A DNA stretch of 64,000 bases. Origin: Amaurobius ferox. Lineage: Eukaryota; Arthropoda; Arachnida; Araneae; Amaurobiidae. The DNA is taken from assembly GCA_951213105.1 (NCBI GenBank), contig OX578155.1, positions 37,362,484-37,426,483 on the forward strand, given 5' to 3'. The notes under the pieces are model-generated. The model was not told the DNA's origin, did no database searches, and was given only the letters and a program-made list of their open reading frames with translations. The position numbers and the translations under genes are program-made. Positions 52,365-63,978 of the stretch are shown here, in pieces. The stretch's first letter is position 1, and every line of letters starts with the position of its first letter.

Positions 52365-54360
52365 CAAACGGGGGAAGGCTACGAAAGACGTCAAGAGCGG
52401 CCTCAAACATTCAATGTTTGGTGTGTAAAGGTGAAGCAAACTTACAGGCGAATTTGCTCCCGCACAATCTCACTCCAACTCCCGTGACGCATGCGCATTA
52501 TCTCGGAGGAAATAGTTGTGTACCAAGCAGCCAAGCAGGGGGAAAATGGGTTATTTCTTTTCTTCATCGCAAGTCAATGTGTGTGTGGTATATTTCCACG
52601 TGGTCCGAATTTATTACAATTTTAAGCTGTTAATTTAATATTTTTATCACTTCTTTTACATGGTTGACATGTATTTAATCGTGTATTACAATTCTGGGCT
52701 GTGTACATTTGATTTTCCGATTGTAATTGTTTTAAAATGACCAATTTGCTGAGTTTCTTGCAAACACAAAAGGTACGTGAATTATTTCTATCCTAAAAGT
52801 ATTTAATCTATTGTTTTATTTAGTATGCATATGTAGTCGCAATAAACACCTTTAGAAATAAGGGATCTTGTCGTTTAGGATTCTTATCATGATTATATTT
52901 ATTCATTGTATACTTAGAATTTTGATTCTACTAATCTACTGCCAGTTGATTAGAATAGCTTGACATAAGCCAGTTGATTAGCTTGTTTGAGATAGAATTA
53001 TTTTTAATTTTCTGTCTGTTCAGGTTGATTTGCTGGATGTGTTGAAGCAGATAGCATTAGAAATAAAATACTATTAGATTATTTATACTGTGTAATGACT
53101 ATGCTATGTTTTTAATTTCTACTGATTTTAATGAGTCTCCAAATACATTAATTAACAAGACTTTTTCTTATTTGGATTATTTGATAAAATAAAGAGTGGA
53201 ATGACTGTTTATTTTCCGAAACATTGCCGTTGCTTAAAAATTTTGGCCCCTCAATCATTTAAAGCAAAATATTCAATTCATACAATTTAGTATTTTTTAG
53301 TTGTGTTAAATTTTAAGTAAAATTAAAAATAGTTTATAAATTTTGAATTCAAAAAGCTGAAATTTTATTTTTATCTAATTTGCTAATTGGATTTTTGATT
53401 ATAAAGGGGCCGGGGTAAAGAAATCATTTTCTTCATTTTTCAATCACAGAATAGTAGTTTGAAACTTTCATATATTTTAAAGCTATATGTTAATGGTGTC
53501 ACTCAAAATATACAAATTTGAGTTATCCTTTTCAAAACTAATTTGATTATGAATTAAAATTATTTCTTGAAATATGTTTATACCCTTAATTTTTTTTCTT
53601 TACATTCTTAACATTTTCTTTATTAAAATTAAGGAATATATATAAAACAATAATCTGTTAAAAATAATGTTTATACCATTTCATAAGTGAAGGCAAAGGA
53701 TTAATTAGGTTTTCCTTTCCGTTAAGGAAAAATTCACATATTTCACTAATATGTAAATTTTATTCTAATTTTTTTATCAATAAGTAAATAACATCTGTTT
53801 TCAATATATTTTACAATCTGTGAAAAAACTAATTTTTTTATCAATATGAAATTAATGTGAATATTTTAAAACAAATTCAGAAAATATAATTTTGAAAACA
53901 AATGCATTCCATACTCTTTTTTTAATTTCTTCATAACATAAAATATTTTTCCATGTTATACGAACAATTTTGACCTCTCGATCATTTAAAGTGAAGTAGT
54001 TTATTCATACAGTACGGCAATATTTTAGATTTTTACTAAATTTAAGGGAAAACTATATATGTTTGTTTTGTAAATTTAACAAATCATGTTATACAAAATT
54101 TATGAGAAAGGAATATGTAACGTAATCAGTTTTGCATAATCTTTGAAAAAATAGTCTATACTGAAATCACATCAGTATTATTACTATTACAATACCGCAA
54201 ATGAAAAACAAAATATTTTATGTTACAAAGTCTTGTACAAAAAGATTTCGTAGGCATTAAAAAAAAAAAAAAAATAGGAGGAAAAGCTGGAGTGCAACGC
54301 GTTGCGGCCCCGGAATGTTGTTTTCTCTGCATACCTCCGTCAATTTCTCATAGCGCATGC
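52365..54360 (+). repeat. 2-kb tandem duplication, copy B
   Basis: Partner of copy A. Frames starting near 52225 and 52307 span the A/B junction and include KKKKK runs; they are not conserved proteins. Confidence 0.9.
52737..53077 (+). other. Module B: mini-exon pair
   Basis: Exon-like 52737-52772, gap of 251 bp with gtacgtga donor and ctgttcag acceptor, then 53024-53077. The coding parts are identical to module A, as expected from the recent duplication. Confidence 0.3.
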
Positions 54361-54492
54361 GCCGGATTTCGTGTTTACATTAGCCCAATGGAAGCTTCCC
54401 TTCTTTATATGTATATTCTTTGGCGCATGCGCCGGATTTCGTGTTTACATTAGCCCAATGGAAGCTTCCCTTCTTTATATGTATATTCTTTG
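54353..54492. repeat. 70-bp tandem pair with GCGCATGCGC sites
   Basis: Two identical 70-bp units (54353-54422 and 54423-54492), each starting gcgcatgcgcc, a match to the NRF-1 core TGCGCATGCGC apart from the first base. Each contains 'gtttacatt' and 'ggaagcttcccttcttta', also present in the E2 5' leader (28741-28778, minus strand). Confidence 0.85.
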
Positions 54493-56514
54493 GTTTTACA
54501 ATCAATTTCCGTCTCAATTCGTATTTTTCATTAAGCACAGTAATCTTTTTAAATATTTCGTAAACTATCCCTATGGGAACAGCTTACTTGCGAGGTAGTG
54601 GTAGTAGAGCTTGTGTATATACTAAATGAAAATTATTTTTTCATAATAAGTAGAACAGGAAAATTTGTGGTAGTTAAAAAGGTTTCTTTAAATATTTTGC
54701 TACACATTTTGTTACTGAAAGTAGTCCCTGTACTAGATAGCACGAAGATCTATTGAGAAGTTGTTCGACCTTTTTTGGAAAAATGACAACAGTTTTTAGT
54801 TGGCGCTATAATCAGTTGGAGGTCGGGTCTTCACATATAGAGTATGGGCATGACCGTAAATAAATAGTGTGCATAGAAACTCATGGGCATTATTTTTACC
54901 TTAGCGAATAATGGTAAACTGACGATGGTGGAAATAAAAATTGAAACTAAACTTATTAAACATCGAAATTTATCTTTGTGCTGCAAATAAGTTATTTCGA
55001 ATACTTGAGCAACCATATATTATTCAGGATTTCATTTGAAAAAGTTCACTTTAATTCAATTTAAGTGAATGTAAACTAAGCCAAAGAATTCGCCAATAGT
55101 CATCTATCTCTTTTGCAGTTGATAATTATTAAATGTAAATTGTATTTTGATGAGGAGTTTGCTCTTGAATATGAATAGGTTATTTGTTTGGACTACTAAC
55201 TTGCTAAAAGCGCCCAATATTTAATTTTCTTGATGCTAATTCAATACCAGAATTATTGGTCTGTGGTTCTTCTGCATCATCTATTTGCCGTGAATTAAGT
55301 AAAGTCATTACATTATTTAAGGATAGGAATGTCCTGCCCACATTAGATTTTTTTAATTGGTAACAACAATACGCCTATTGATTTTCACACAGATCTAGTA
55401 ATATGAAAACTGAACAAATAAGATAATCACAAATTTCGATTTTGTGGGGAAAATAATCAATATATGTTGGGTTCAGCAGAATTTTTCAATGATGTGTGTC
55501 TTCTGGGAACGGTAATTCAAATACATTAGCAAAATACATTAGCAAATACAAAGCAAAATTATTGAATTTTGCAATGGTTTTTTAAATCGGCTAACAGCGT
55601 TAGAAGCCTGTTGATTTTGGAGATGAGCGAACCAGTGGAAGATTTTCGGTAGTAGTGGTAACATGGGGCTTCTTCGGCAGAAGGGAAGCAATGAGGTACA
55701 AGGATCAAAATCTTCCCCGGGAGGGAATTTCGTTATCCTGTACGGGGGGTAAAAGGGGGAAATGGTAATTTTTTTAATGTGTTTTTAGTGTTAGAAACTT
55801 TTACGCGGTGGCAACGGTAATGTAGTCTTGTTCGAGGGTATTGCTTTTTGGTCGAATGAATTTTTAATGAGGCTGTATAGAAACATTTTTGCGGTGGCAA
55901 CACCTAGGCTTCTGAGACAGAGGCGTAGTAGTACCCCCAGTGTCCTCTAGCGGTGGAAAGGGGCACTATTGAGTGCGATACTTTGGATTTTTTCTTAGAT
56001 TCGAAGAATCTATTCGGGGGATAGGCTGGAGTTCTGCTGCAGAGGCGGAGCAGAACCATCAGCGCCCTCTAACGGCGAAGCGGGGAATTAAAGTTGAAGG
56101 TTGGGATTTTTTTCCTGTATCATTATCATGAAGGGGAATCGTATCCAATACGATACTTGGGTCTAATATTAAGTATTGAAAGGCGATACTTTTATTGTGT
56201 TTAACATACGGATGCAACACCTATGGTTCTGTGGTATACTAATACCACAGCGTCATATCGAGGTGGAAAATAAAAGGATGGAGCTTAGAATTTTAATATT
56301 TCTGAGTTAATTAAATTAACTTTGTTATATTGAATATCCCTCCACCAAGAGAAAAAAGAGTTCTTACACTATCCCTACGCTATATCGCTGTTACGAACTG
56401 CGAATTTAGCTGTGAAGTTAACTGTGAGAATCCCGCACCATCGTGATGAAGGGGGATAGTATCCTAGACGATGTTTGAGAATTTCTTAAAATACAAATGT
56501 ACGGTTTAAAGTTT
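54493..56514. other. Non-coding DNA, R1 remnant and diverged motifs
   Basis: A degenerate R1 edge ('cattatttaaggataggaatgtcctgcccacattaga', about 55312-55350) marks an old copy. From 55600 on, phrases such as 'acgcggtggcaac', 'gcggtggcaacacctagg' and 'agcgcc(c)tcta.cgg' recur at irregular spacing. The string agcgccctctaacgg (about 56065) is a weaker CTCF-like match. No ORF. Confidence 0.4.
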
Positions 56515-56865
56515 TTTCTCCAAAATGCGTTTTTTAGTAACAAAATTTCGCAAATGTAAGTTTCTTACTTATTAGTTTTAGCAAATGTAAGTTTTCAACT
56601 TTTCAAAAACCACACATGTGTTAATTTCTCTATGGGAATTAACATGTGTTTTCGCACTTGTGCAAATTTTTAACGTTTTTTCACAAAAACTTGTTTTTTA
56701 GTAGCAAGATTTCAAAAATGTAAGATTTTTACTTATAAATTTTAGCAAATGTAAGTTTTTAACTTTTCAAAAACCACACATGTGTTAATTTCTCTATGGG
56801 AATTAACATGTGTTTCCACACTTGTGCAAATTTTTTGGTTCTTTCACAAAAACGTGTTTTTTACT
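56515..56865 (+). repeat. ~180-bp tandem pair with internal palindrome
   Basis: Two similar units share 'gcaaatgtaagtttt.aacttttcaaaaaccacacatgtgttaatttctctatgggaattaacatgtg'-type sequence. The stretch from 'acacatgtgttaatt' to 'aattaacatgtgt' is an inverted repeat around 'tctctatggg'. Confidence 0.75.
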
Positions 56866-56885
56866 TATAAAAAACTAACAAAAAC

Positions 56886-57105
56886 GTGTTTTGAATAACT
56901 GAATTGAGTGAAATTCAGTTTTGGATAAGTTGGATTGAGTGAATTTCAGTTTTGAATTAGCTGAATTGGGTGAATTTCAATTTTGAATTAGCTGAATTGA
57001 GTGAGTTTCAGTTTTGAATTTGCTGAATTGAGTGAATTTCAGATTTGAATTAGCTGAATTGAGTACATTTCAGTTTTCAATGAGCGGAATTAGCTGAATT
57101 GACTG
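56886..57105 (+). repeat. 31-bp minisatellite, about 7 units
   Basis: The unit is roughly 'ttttgaattagctgaattgag' plus 'tgaatttcag'. Anchors fall at 56890, 56920, 56951, 56982, 57013, 57044 and 57075, giving a steady 31-bp period. Confidence 0.85.
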
Positions 57106-57379
57106 AATGTGAGGGGATGTGTATACCCAATGAGGGTTGGGCCAGCAGACTGTTTTTCAATCCCACATTTATTTTAGTCTTAAAATCTGGTTAAAACCCC
57201 AGAGAATATACGCATCTTAAAAATAAGTATTTTAAAAAGCTAGCGAGTGCATATGTTAAGTACTGAATTTTATTCTGTATATCTCATTTATTGAAAGAAT
57301 ATATCTTTAAACCCCGTCATTATCTAAAATATTGATGTATACCCACGATATCACCTACAAAAGGAGCTTGAAGGGTCCA

Positions 57380-59250
57380 TCGCCAACACCTAGCTATGAA
57401 GTGCTGAACTAGATAAATATTTTTTCTATGGACAATTTAAATTCCTTAGCCACATGTGGTGTTTTGAAGTTTTTAAAGGATAGGAAGCGCTTATTGAGTC
57501 TACATGTGCGATACTTATAATCGATACATAGTCGTGAAATGAAGAACTAGCAAAGTTTTTTAAGATTAGAACTTGAATTTTTAGGTTATTACGATCTCCA
57601 CCAACTGCTAAAAAGGGAGAAATGCTTAGTGAGGGGGGTTATGTACGATACATATAATCGACACCCACCGATGAAATGTGGATCTAAGGTAGTATTTTAA
57701 GGAGAAGACTTGGAATTTTCTAAGTAAATAGAGTGTTTAGGATCATTTAAAGAGATATAAACTTATGATAAGGTAGTAGTCATGATGCACACAACTAATA
57801 TTGGGCAGTGAAAGGGAAAACTTGGTATTTTTTAAAGATCGACCTTTAAATTTTTAAGTAAATGTGGGTGCTTAAAAACTTTTAATGGACTATGTGTGAT
57901 ACACATGCTCAATCATAGTGATGGAGAAGCGATACCCGAATATTTTGTTAAGTTAGGACGTTAAAGTTCTTACGGTTAAGTGGGGAATATAGTAAATCTT
58001 AAATAGTGGCAACGTTTACCGAGAGGGTATGTATAATACACATGGCCGACATATAACATTAGAAAGGGATATTAGAACAATTTTTAAAGATGGGACTTTA
58101 GATTTTGGAACTAAATGAGATATCAAGAAACATTTAAAGGGTGAAAATATATAATGAGGTGGAATAGGGTGTACTCACCCAAGACACATAGCGGTAAAAT
58201 TATGAACCAGGGTAGCTTTTTAAAGTCGAGACTTTAGAAGTTTTAGATAAATGACAATTTATACCAACTTTTAAAGGAGTGGAAACGCCTAAGCGGGATG
58301 ATTTGGAATGAATACAACACCGATACATAGCATCGAAGGGAAAACTTCAGTATTTTTTAAAGATCGATCTTTAAATTTTGAAGTAAATGTACATGTTCGG
58401 AAACTTTTAATGGACTATGTGTGATACACATGCTCGATATAGCAGTAAAATCGCGAACTAAGGATAATTTTTTAAGGGTATAATTTTGAATTTTTTAGTT
58501 AAATACGGATTTCTATTAATTTTTAAAAGGATAGAGACGTATACTCTAGGACATACATCAAATTATTAAGGGAACTTTAAGAAATTTTTAGCTAAATAGG
58601 GATTTCTACTAACTTTTAAGGGAGTAGAAACACATACTGAAGGGTATAGAATGGAATCATTACTAACACCTAGCGCTAAAATGGGAAATTAGGATAATAT
58701 TTCAAAGCTTATACTTTAAATTTTTATGTACCTGACATATTTTAGAACTTTAAAACGAGTGGATACTCAGATTGAGACGGCGTGTGTGATAGACATCATA
58801 CGCATATACTAAGGAAAGTGGAACTAAACAAGTTTTAAGTGTAGAATTTTGGTTTTTCAGGAAAATGAGGATGTTTAGAAACTTCCGAATGGTTAGGAAC
58901 CCCATATTAAGTCGGAATATTATAACAATATCACCGATACCTATCGGGGAAAATGGGAATTAGGGTGATATTTTAAGGATGGCACTTTAGATCTTTAGGT
59001 AAATGCTATATTTAAAAACTTTTAAAGGGGGTGTAAATGTCTGCTAAGACATGTGCGATGCACATAGCCGATACATAGTAATGAAATAGATAAAACTATG
59101 ATAACTTTTTAGAATAACACCATAAATTTTTTCTAACTAAGAGCAATATATCAACACTTAAAGCGGATGAATACGCAGATTGAGGCGGCATGCCTTATAC
59201 GCATCACCGGCACATAATAGTTAAATGTAGAATTCCCGCTGTCTTACTTT
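57380..59250 (+). repeat. Decayed tandem array, ~135-bp period, about 14 units
   Basis: Each unit carries 'tgatacacat..ccgatacatag..gtgaaatggg.aact', then 'ttttttaa.g', 'actttaaatttttaggtaaatg' and 'aacttttaaaggagt'. The marker 'gatacatag' or a variant recurs near 57523, 57656, 57790, 57905, 58042, 58185, 58321, 58428, 58540, 58655, 58795, 58930, 59065 and 59205, mostly 133-143 bp apart with some short units. No coding. Confidence 0.75.
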
Positions 59251-59329
59251 TCAGCTATTTAACATTAAAAAATACCTAAAAATTAAAGAATATTTAAATA
59301 TTTGTTAATAAGCTTTAAAATTAAATTTT

Positions 59330-59900
59330 CAACATGATCCTTTTATCGAACGTTATTTTTCTGGAAATTTTAGCCCCCTCCCCGTTGGCGATTATATTGC
59401 TGACATATCCCATGGGCGTATATTTTAATTGAGGTAGCACCCCATATTTCTTATCTCGGCTTCTAATTCAGCTATTTTGATTCTTATGATGGCTGTAGTC
59501 TCTGCACCGTCTATACGTGCCATCTGAGTATACATATTTTGTGTCAACCCCTTGGGAGTAACTTTTAGCTTAACTAGCTCCCACAATTTTACATCTCGTT
59601 TCCAAATTGAACGATTTTGGTTCTACTAGTGGCTATAGTCTCTGTACCATTTTTACATGTCACCAGGATATGCATCTTTAACGTGACAAATCGCAACTTT
59701 TACTCTAGTAAGCCCCCCCCCCCCCCAAAAAAAAAAAAAAAAAAAATAAACTTCTTTTTTGCCTCCAAATTCACCGATTTTGATTTTACTAGCAGTTATA
59801 ATCTCTCTGAACCATACGTATCACCAGGATATGCATATTTTTTTAGACAACTAGCTGGACGTAACTTTTAGTTAAACTAGCCCCCACAATTTTACTTTAA
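59330..59900 (+). repeat. Decayed tandem array, ~150-bp period, 3-4 units
   Basis: Repeating blocks: 'gattttg.ttctactagtggctatagtctctg.acc', 'caccaggatatgcat', 'gtaacttttag.ttaactagc(c)cccac', 'cctccaaattca.cgattt'. A C14 run followed by A20 (59713-59746) lies within the third unit. The 84-codon frame here is repeat read-through. Confidence 0.7.
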
Positions 59901-60229
59901 TGTAAATTAGGATTATGTAATGTTTTCACCAGGAGGGTGCATACATATGTGTCCAGGAATGTTATGAACGAGCGAGCAGGTGGGAGGTATGTTATTTTAC
60001 TTAGCTTAATAATACAGCCGTCGCTATACACAAAACACAAATGTATATACATCATTCAAGACATTGCACAAGCAGACCTCTACTGCAATGCCTAGAAGTA
60101 ATAGTGTGCCGGCCGCCTATACCTCCCAATGCTGGGAAAGTCCCTCCGCTAGACGTCTCTGGTCTCGAATAAGAGATCAAAAACTGTGGAGTTAACATTG
60201 AAACTAATGGGAATTTAATGCAAATGAAA
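59901..60229. other. Spacer between arrays
   Basis: Moderately GC-rich piece at 60080-60170 ('gccggccgcctatacctccc') with no assignable function. No ORF. Confidence 0.4.
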
Positions 60230-61960
60230 TGTTCAATATCTTAATAACTCTATAATAACTGAAGAATTTGTGCGAAATTGAGTGTGATTATTGCAAGTAG
60301 TATACACAAAAGTTAGTTGATTTTCAGAGAGATTGAACTAGGGATATATTCGTATTTTGAAAATTTTATTTAACTTGATCGGGTGTTCGTTCAAACGTTT
60401 GAGGTCCAAAATAATCGAGTTCATTCATCACAGTAACGTGAAATTTGGTATGATGTTTCCTCTTGTGTTACATTTCAGTTTCTTCAATTCTGAAGCTTAT
60501 CGGGCTAGCCCGTCCTGGATCCGCCAAAAGAATTTACCGGTTTTTAGAGTTTAACTCGAAAATCAGAGAAAATAGGAAACCTAAATTTAATATATCGTTT
60601 TCTTTTTGGGGTATATGTTAATGCCTTCAATTTTGAACCGTATCGGGTTAGCCCGTCATGGGCCCGCCTTAAAAATTCAGCTGTTTTTGCTGAATAGCTC
60701 GAGAACAGGCGTATCTAAAAATTCGAAGTTTAGCGTATTCTTGTCATTTGCGGTATATTTTAACTCTTTTGATTTAAAACCTGATCGGGCTAACCCGTCC
60801 TGAGCCCAACAAAATATTTAATTTTGAGAATAACTAAAAATTCTGAGCATCTAGAATGTCTAAATTTAATATATCATTGTCCAATGGAGCATTTAACATT
60901 TCATTGCATTTCGAACCTTATCGGGCTGACCCGTCTTAGGCCGCCGTAGAAATTTACTCGCTTATTAAAAATAACTTAAAAATCCGAGTAGCTAAAAAAT
61001 ATAAATTTAATATATCATTTTCTTCTGGATAGATTTCGAAACTCAGATATTGATTTCGAAACTCATCTGGCTAACCCGTCTTGGGTCCGCTGAAGAGCGC
61101 ATTCGTTTTTGAAGAATAACTCGAGAACCGAAGAACCTAAAAAATTCCAAGTTTAACATGTCATTGGCTTTTGTGGCATATTTGAATTTTATATAATTTT
61201 TAATTTATATTTGAACTTTGAATTTGAACTTTATTGGACTAGCCCGTCCTGGGCCCGACATAGGAATGGACTCGTTTTCTTTCAGAATAACTGGAAAATC
61301 GGAGCAACTAGAAAATATAAATTTAGCACAACCTTATTTTCAAGGAATATTTCATTTCATTCGATTTTGAACGGTATCGGACGAACACGTTTTCGGCCCG
61401 CCTTAGAAACTCACTTTTTGGGGGAATAACTCTAGAAACGGAGTATCTAAAAGTTTCAAGTTTAGAATGTCGTTCTCATTTGCGGTATACCTTAAATCAT
61501 TGTATTTAAAACCTTATCGGCCCAATAAAAAGAAAGTACGAGTTTTTTGTGAACAACTCCAAAGTTGTAGCAGCTGGAACGTTTAAATTTAGTATATGAT
61601 TGTTTTTTAGGGTATATTTAATTTCTTTAGATTTTGAACCTTATTGGGCTAGCCTGTCTTGAGGCCGACATAGTAATAATGTACTCGTTTTTCGAGAATA
61701 ACTCGTAAATCGGAGCAGCTAAAAAATCTAAATTAAGTATATAATTTTCGTTTGGGGTTTATCAAAATTTATATTTTGAACCTCATCGGGCTAGCACGTC
61801 TTGAGTCCGTCTTAGGAATAAGCTTGTTTTTGATGAATTACTCGAGAACCGGAACAGATAGAAAATCCAAATTTATTATATTAATTCCTTTTTGGGTAGA
61901 ATTTAATACTTTCGAATTTGAACCATTTATTTGTTTATCTGTTACAAATGCAGTTGTTTA
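60230..61960 (+). repeat. Decayed tandem array, ~142-bp period, about 10 units
   Basis: Each unit contains 'atcgggctagcccgtcctgggcccgcc', then 'gaataactcgagaa.cggagcatctaaaaa' and 'aaatttaatatatcattttc.ttttggggtat'. The core recurs near 60500, 60650, 60787, 60920, 61067, 61230, 61376, 61518, 61645 and 61783. The centre CGGGCTAGCCCG is a perfect palindrome in the best units. Several short frames across it are repeat translations. Confidence 0.8.
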
Positions 61961-63406
61961 TTCGTAATTAGTGGAATAAGCATGGGGGAGGGGATGTGTG
62001 GTAAAAAAATATCATTTTCCGAACAATTATATTATTTCTCAAAATTGTCCATATTTGAAAAAAAATGAATTTTGTACTATAAGCTTCATTCGATCGTCGA
62101 CCCTCCATTTTTCAAGATCCATAGTTACACCCATATGCAGATGAGCTAAGAAGTGCGACGTTTGTCCACGGATATTGGGTCGCTGTTCTGGGAGTACGAC
62201 AAAGAATTTCTAACCGTGAGTACGAGTGAAGGTTGCGGTTCTGTGGGACCTGATGAAGGTTTTTGTCTTCGACACCAGTCGATATTAGTATTTTGAGTTG
62301 TATTCCGCTTTTAACGGAGGCATCTTAATTTTATTTCTTTAGCAGAAATTGGGGCCGTACGTATTGATATGGTTTACTTGAAATGGAAATGTTTCAATAA
62401 TTTTTAAAAGCATTATATGAATAATTTGAACGAATGCATGAAAACCAAACTTTTGTTTTGTATTTTGATGCAGATTATGATGTAAACCTAAAACAAATAT
62501 GAAAATGTGTAGTAGATATTTTGTTTTATCTTATATGTTCGGCTACTGAGAAAAAAGCCTGTGGGTGGCCCTGGGAATTTGCAAGAAAAACATGAAACAT
62601 CATTGTCCCCTGGGCATTAAGGCCCCCATACACCTAGCGTATTGTTACCAGACAGCGGGATTTATCAAAGGACGAGCTTTAAATTTCCCTGTATGTGGTG
62701 GTGAACGCAGGGAAACATTTTCCGTCGTTTTGCTTGATATTTGGATGGTTTGCGGAGGGCCTTGCGGTTGAAGGGTTGTATGTTTAATGACTGTTTGGCA
62801 CAGACTTATTTTCCTTTGGCGTCTTTTCTTCTTTCAGAATCCTTTGGCGTCATTTTTCGTCGGGGTTAAAAAAATACTCATTTAGCTAAAATATTTTTGC
62901 TTCTGTAAACAGCTGCGAAAATATGCAAAGTTCTTAAGTAATTGTAGTAGAGTGGAACTTTGCACACTTGTGGTATCGTGGACACCTGAAATGAGCTCCC
63001 CCTCTCCCCAATTTCCGAATGAAATTTTGAAAAAAAATTACTTTTAATTTTATGAGCTATTGATTAAGATGAAAAATAAATTGAAGAGGAATGCATATCA
63101 TTTCAATCCGACCTTATTTAATTTCTATACAGTTATTTTGGGCATTAATTTTCAATCAACTTTTTCGAAAAATCATACATTAACCATCGAATTTTGAAAA
63201 TACACTCAGGGCGAAATATTCAGTAAATAATTCGGGGCGCTCCTTAAAAATTGCATTTTTACACGGAAAAGGAAAGGAGGGGTTATTAAGTGTTTCACCA
63301 TCATTATGAAAACATTACATTAGTTATCTAAAGGAGTCCATATTGTAAAACAAAATTCACCACTGTAACCTTCCATTCGGCCACATACCCTTTTTACCAG
63401 ATCATA
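61961..63406. other. Non-coding DNA with one shared 20-mer
   Basis: No gene recognised. At 62198-62217 the word gacaaagaatttctaaccgt matches exactly the E2 leader (28721-28740). The 68-codon frame at 62565-62771 has no known motif. Confidence 0.4.
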
Positions 63407-63811
63407 TGTGTGTGTGTGTCCGTGAGACTGTGGAGACGATATCTCACAAACGAATGGTGTGATTTGAACGAAATTTGATACAAAAACTACAATCAGTGAT
63501 TACTATAAGTCTCTTGATTTTAAACGTAATAAAATGTTCGGAAGACTCCCCCGGCCAATTTTCGAATGAAACAAATTATCAAAATATCGGAAACTTCAAT
63601 AGTATTTATTACATGAATAATAATTTCTTATGTCATTTTTAATCAGGAAACGATTAACACAAACTTTAAAATGCACAAACCTGTCTTGAATTACTGTGCT
63701 TTTTTTCAAATAAATGTGTCAAAAAATCAGATAAAATTAAAGAATGTATTAACTATTACGAAATACGCTCAATTTTCATATGTAATATTATGCGATAAAT
63801 TTGTGAACATC

Positions 63812-63812
<1 letters not shown>
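63407..63812 (+). mobile_element. R1 interspersed repeat, partial copy d
   Basis: A GT microsatellite, 'gtgagactgtggagacgatatctcac.aacgaatgg', 'ttgaacgaaatttgatacaaaaa' and 'tcaggaaacgattaacacaaactttaaaatgc' match the interior of R1 copy a. Neither terminal edge is present; the copy is interrupted by TA repeats on the right. Confidence 0.6.
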
Positions 63813-63858
<46 letters not shown>

Positions 63859-63920
63859 CGTTGTTTTATCGTGTTGCATCTTTTCGTTCATTGGATTTTC
63901 AAAATACTATTACATTTGTG

Positions 63921-63975
<55 letters not shown>
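63813..63975. repeat. Two (TA)n microsatellites
   Basis: TA tracts at about 63813-63855 and 63923-63972 separated by ~65 bp. The 102-codon frame covering them is not a gene. Confidence 0.9.

Positions 63976-63978
<3 letters not shown>

Noticed and set aside
52225..54598. ORFs in the 2-kb duplication (52225-52633 and 54220-54598)
   Set aside because: They cross junctions and poly-A runs, differ in frame between copies, and look like repeat translation.
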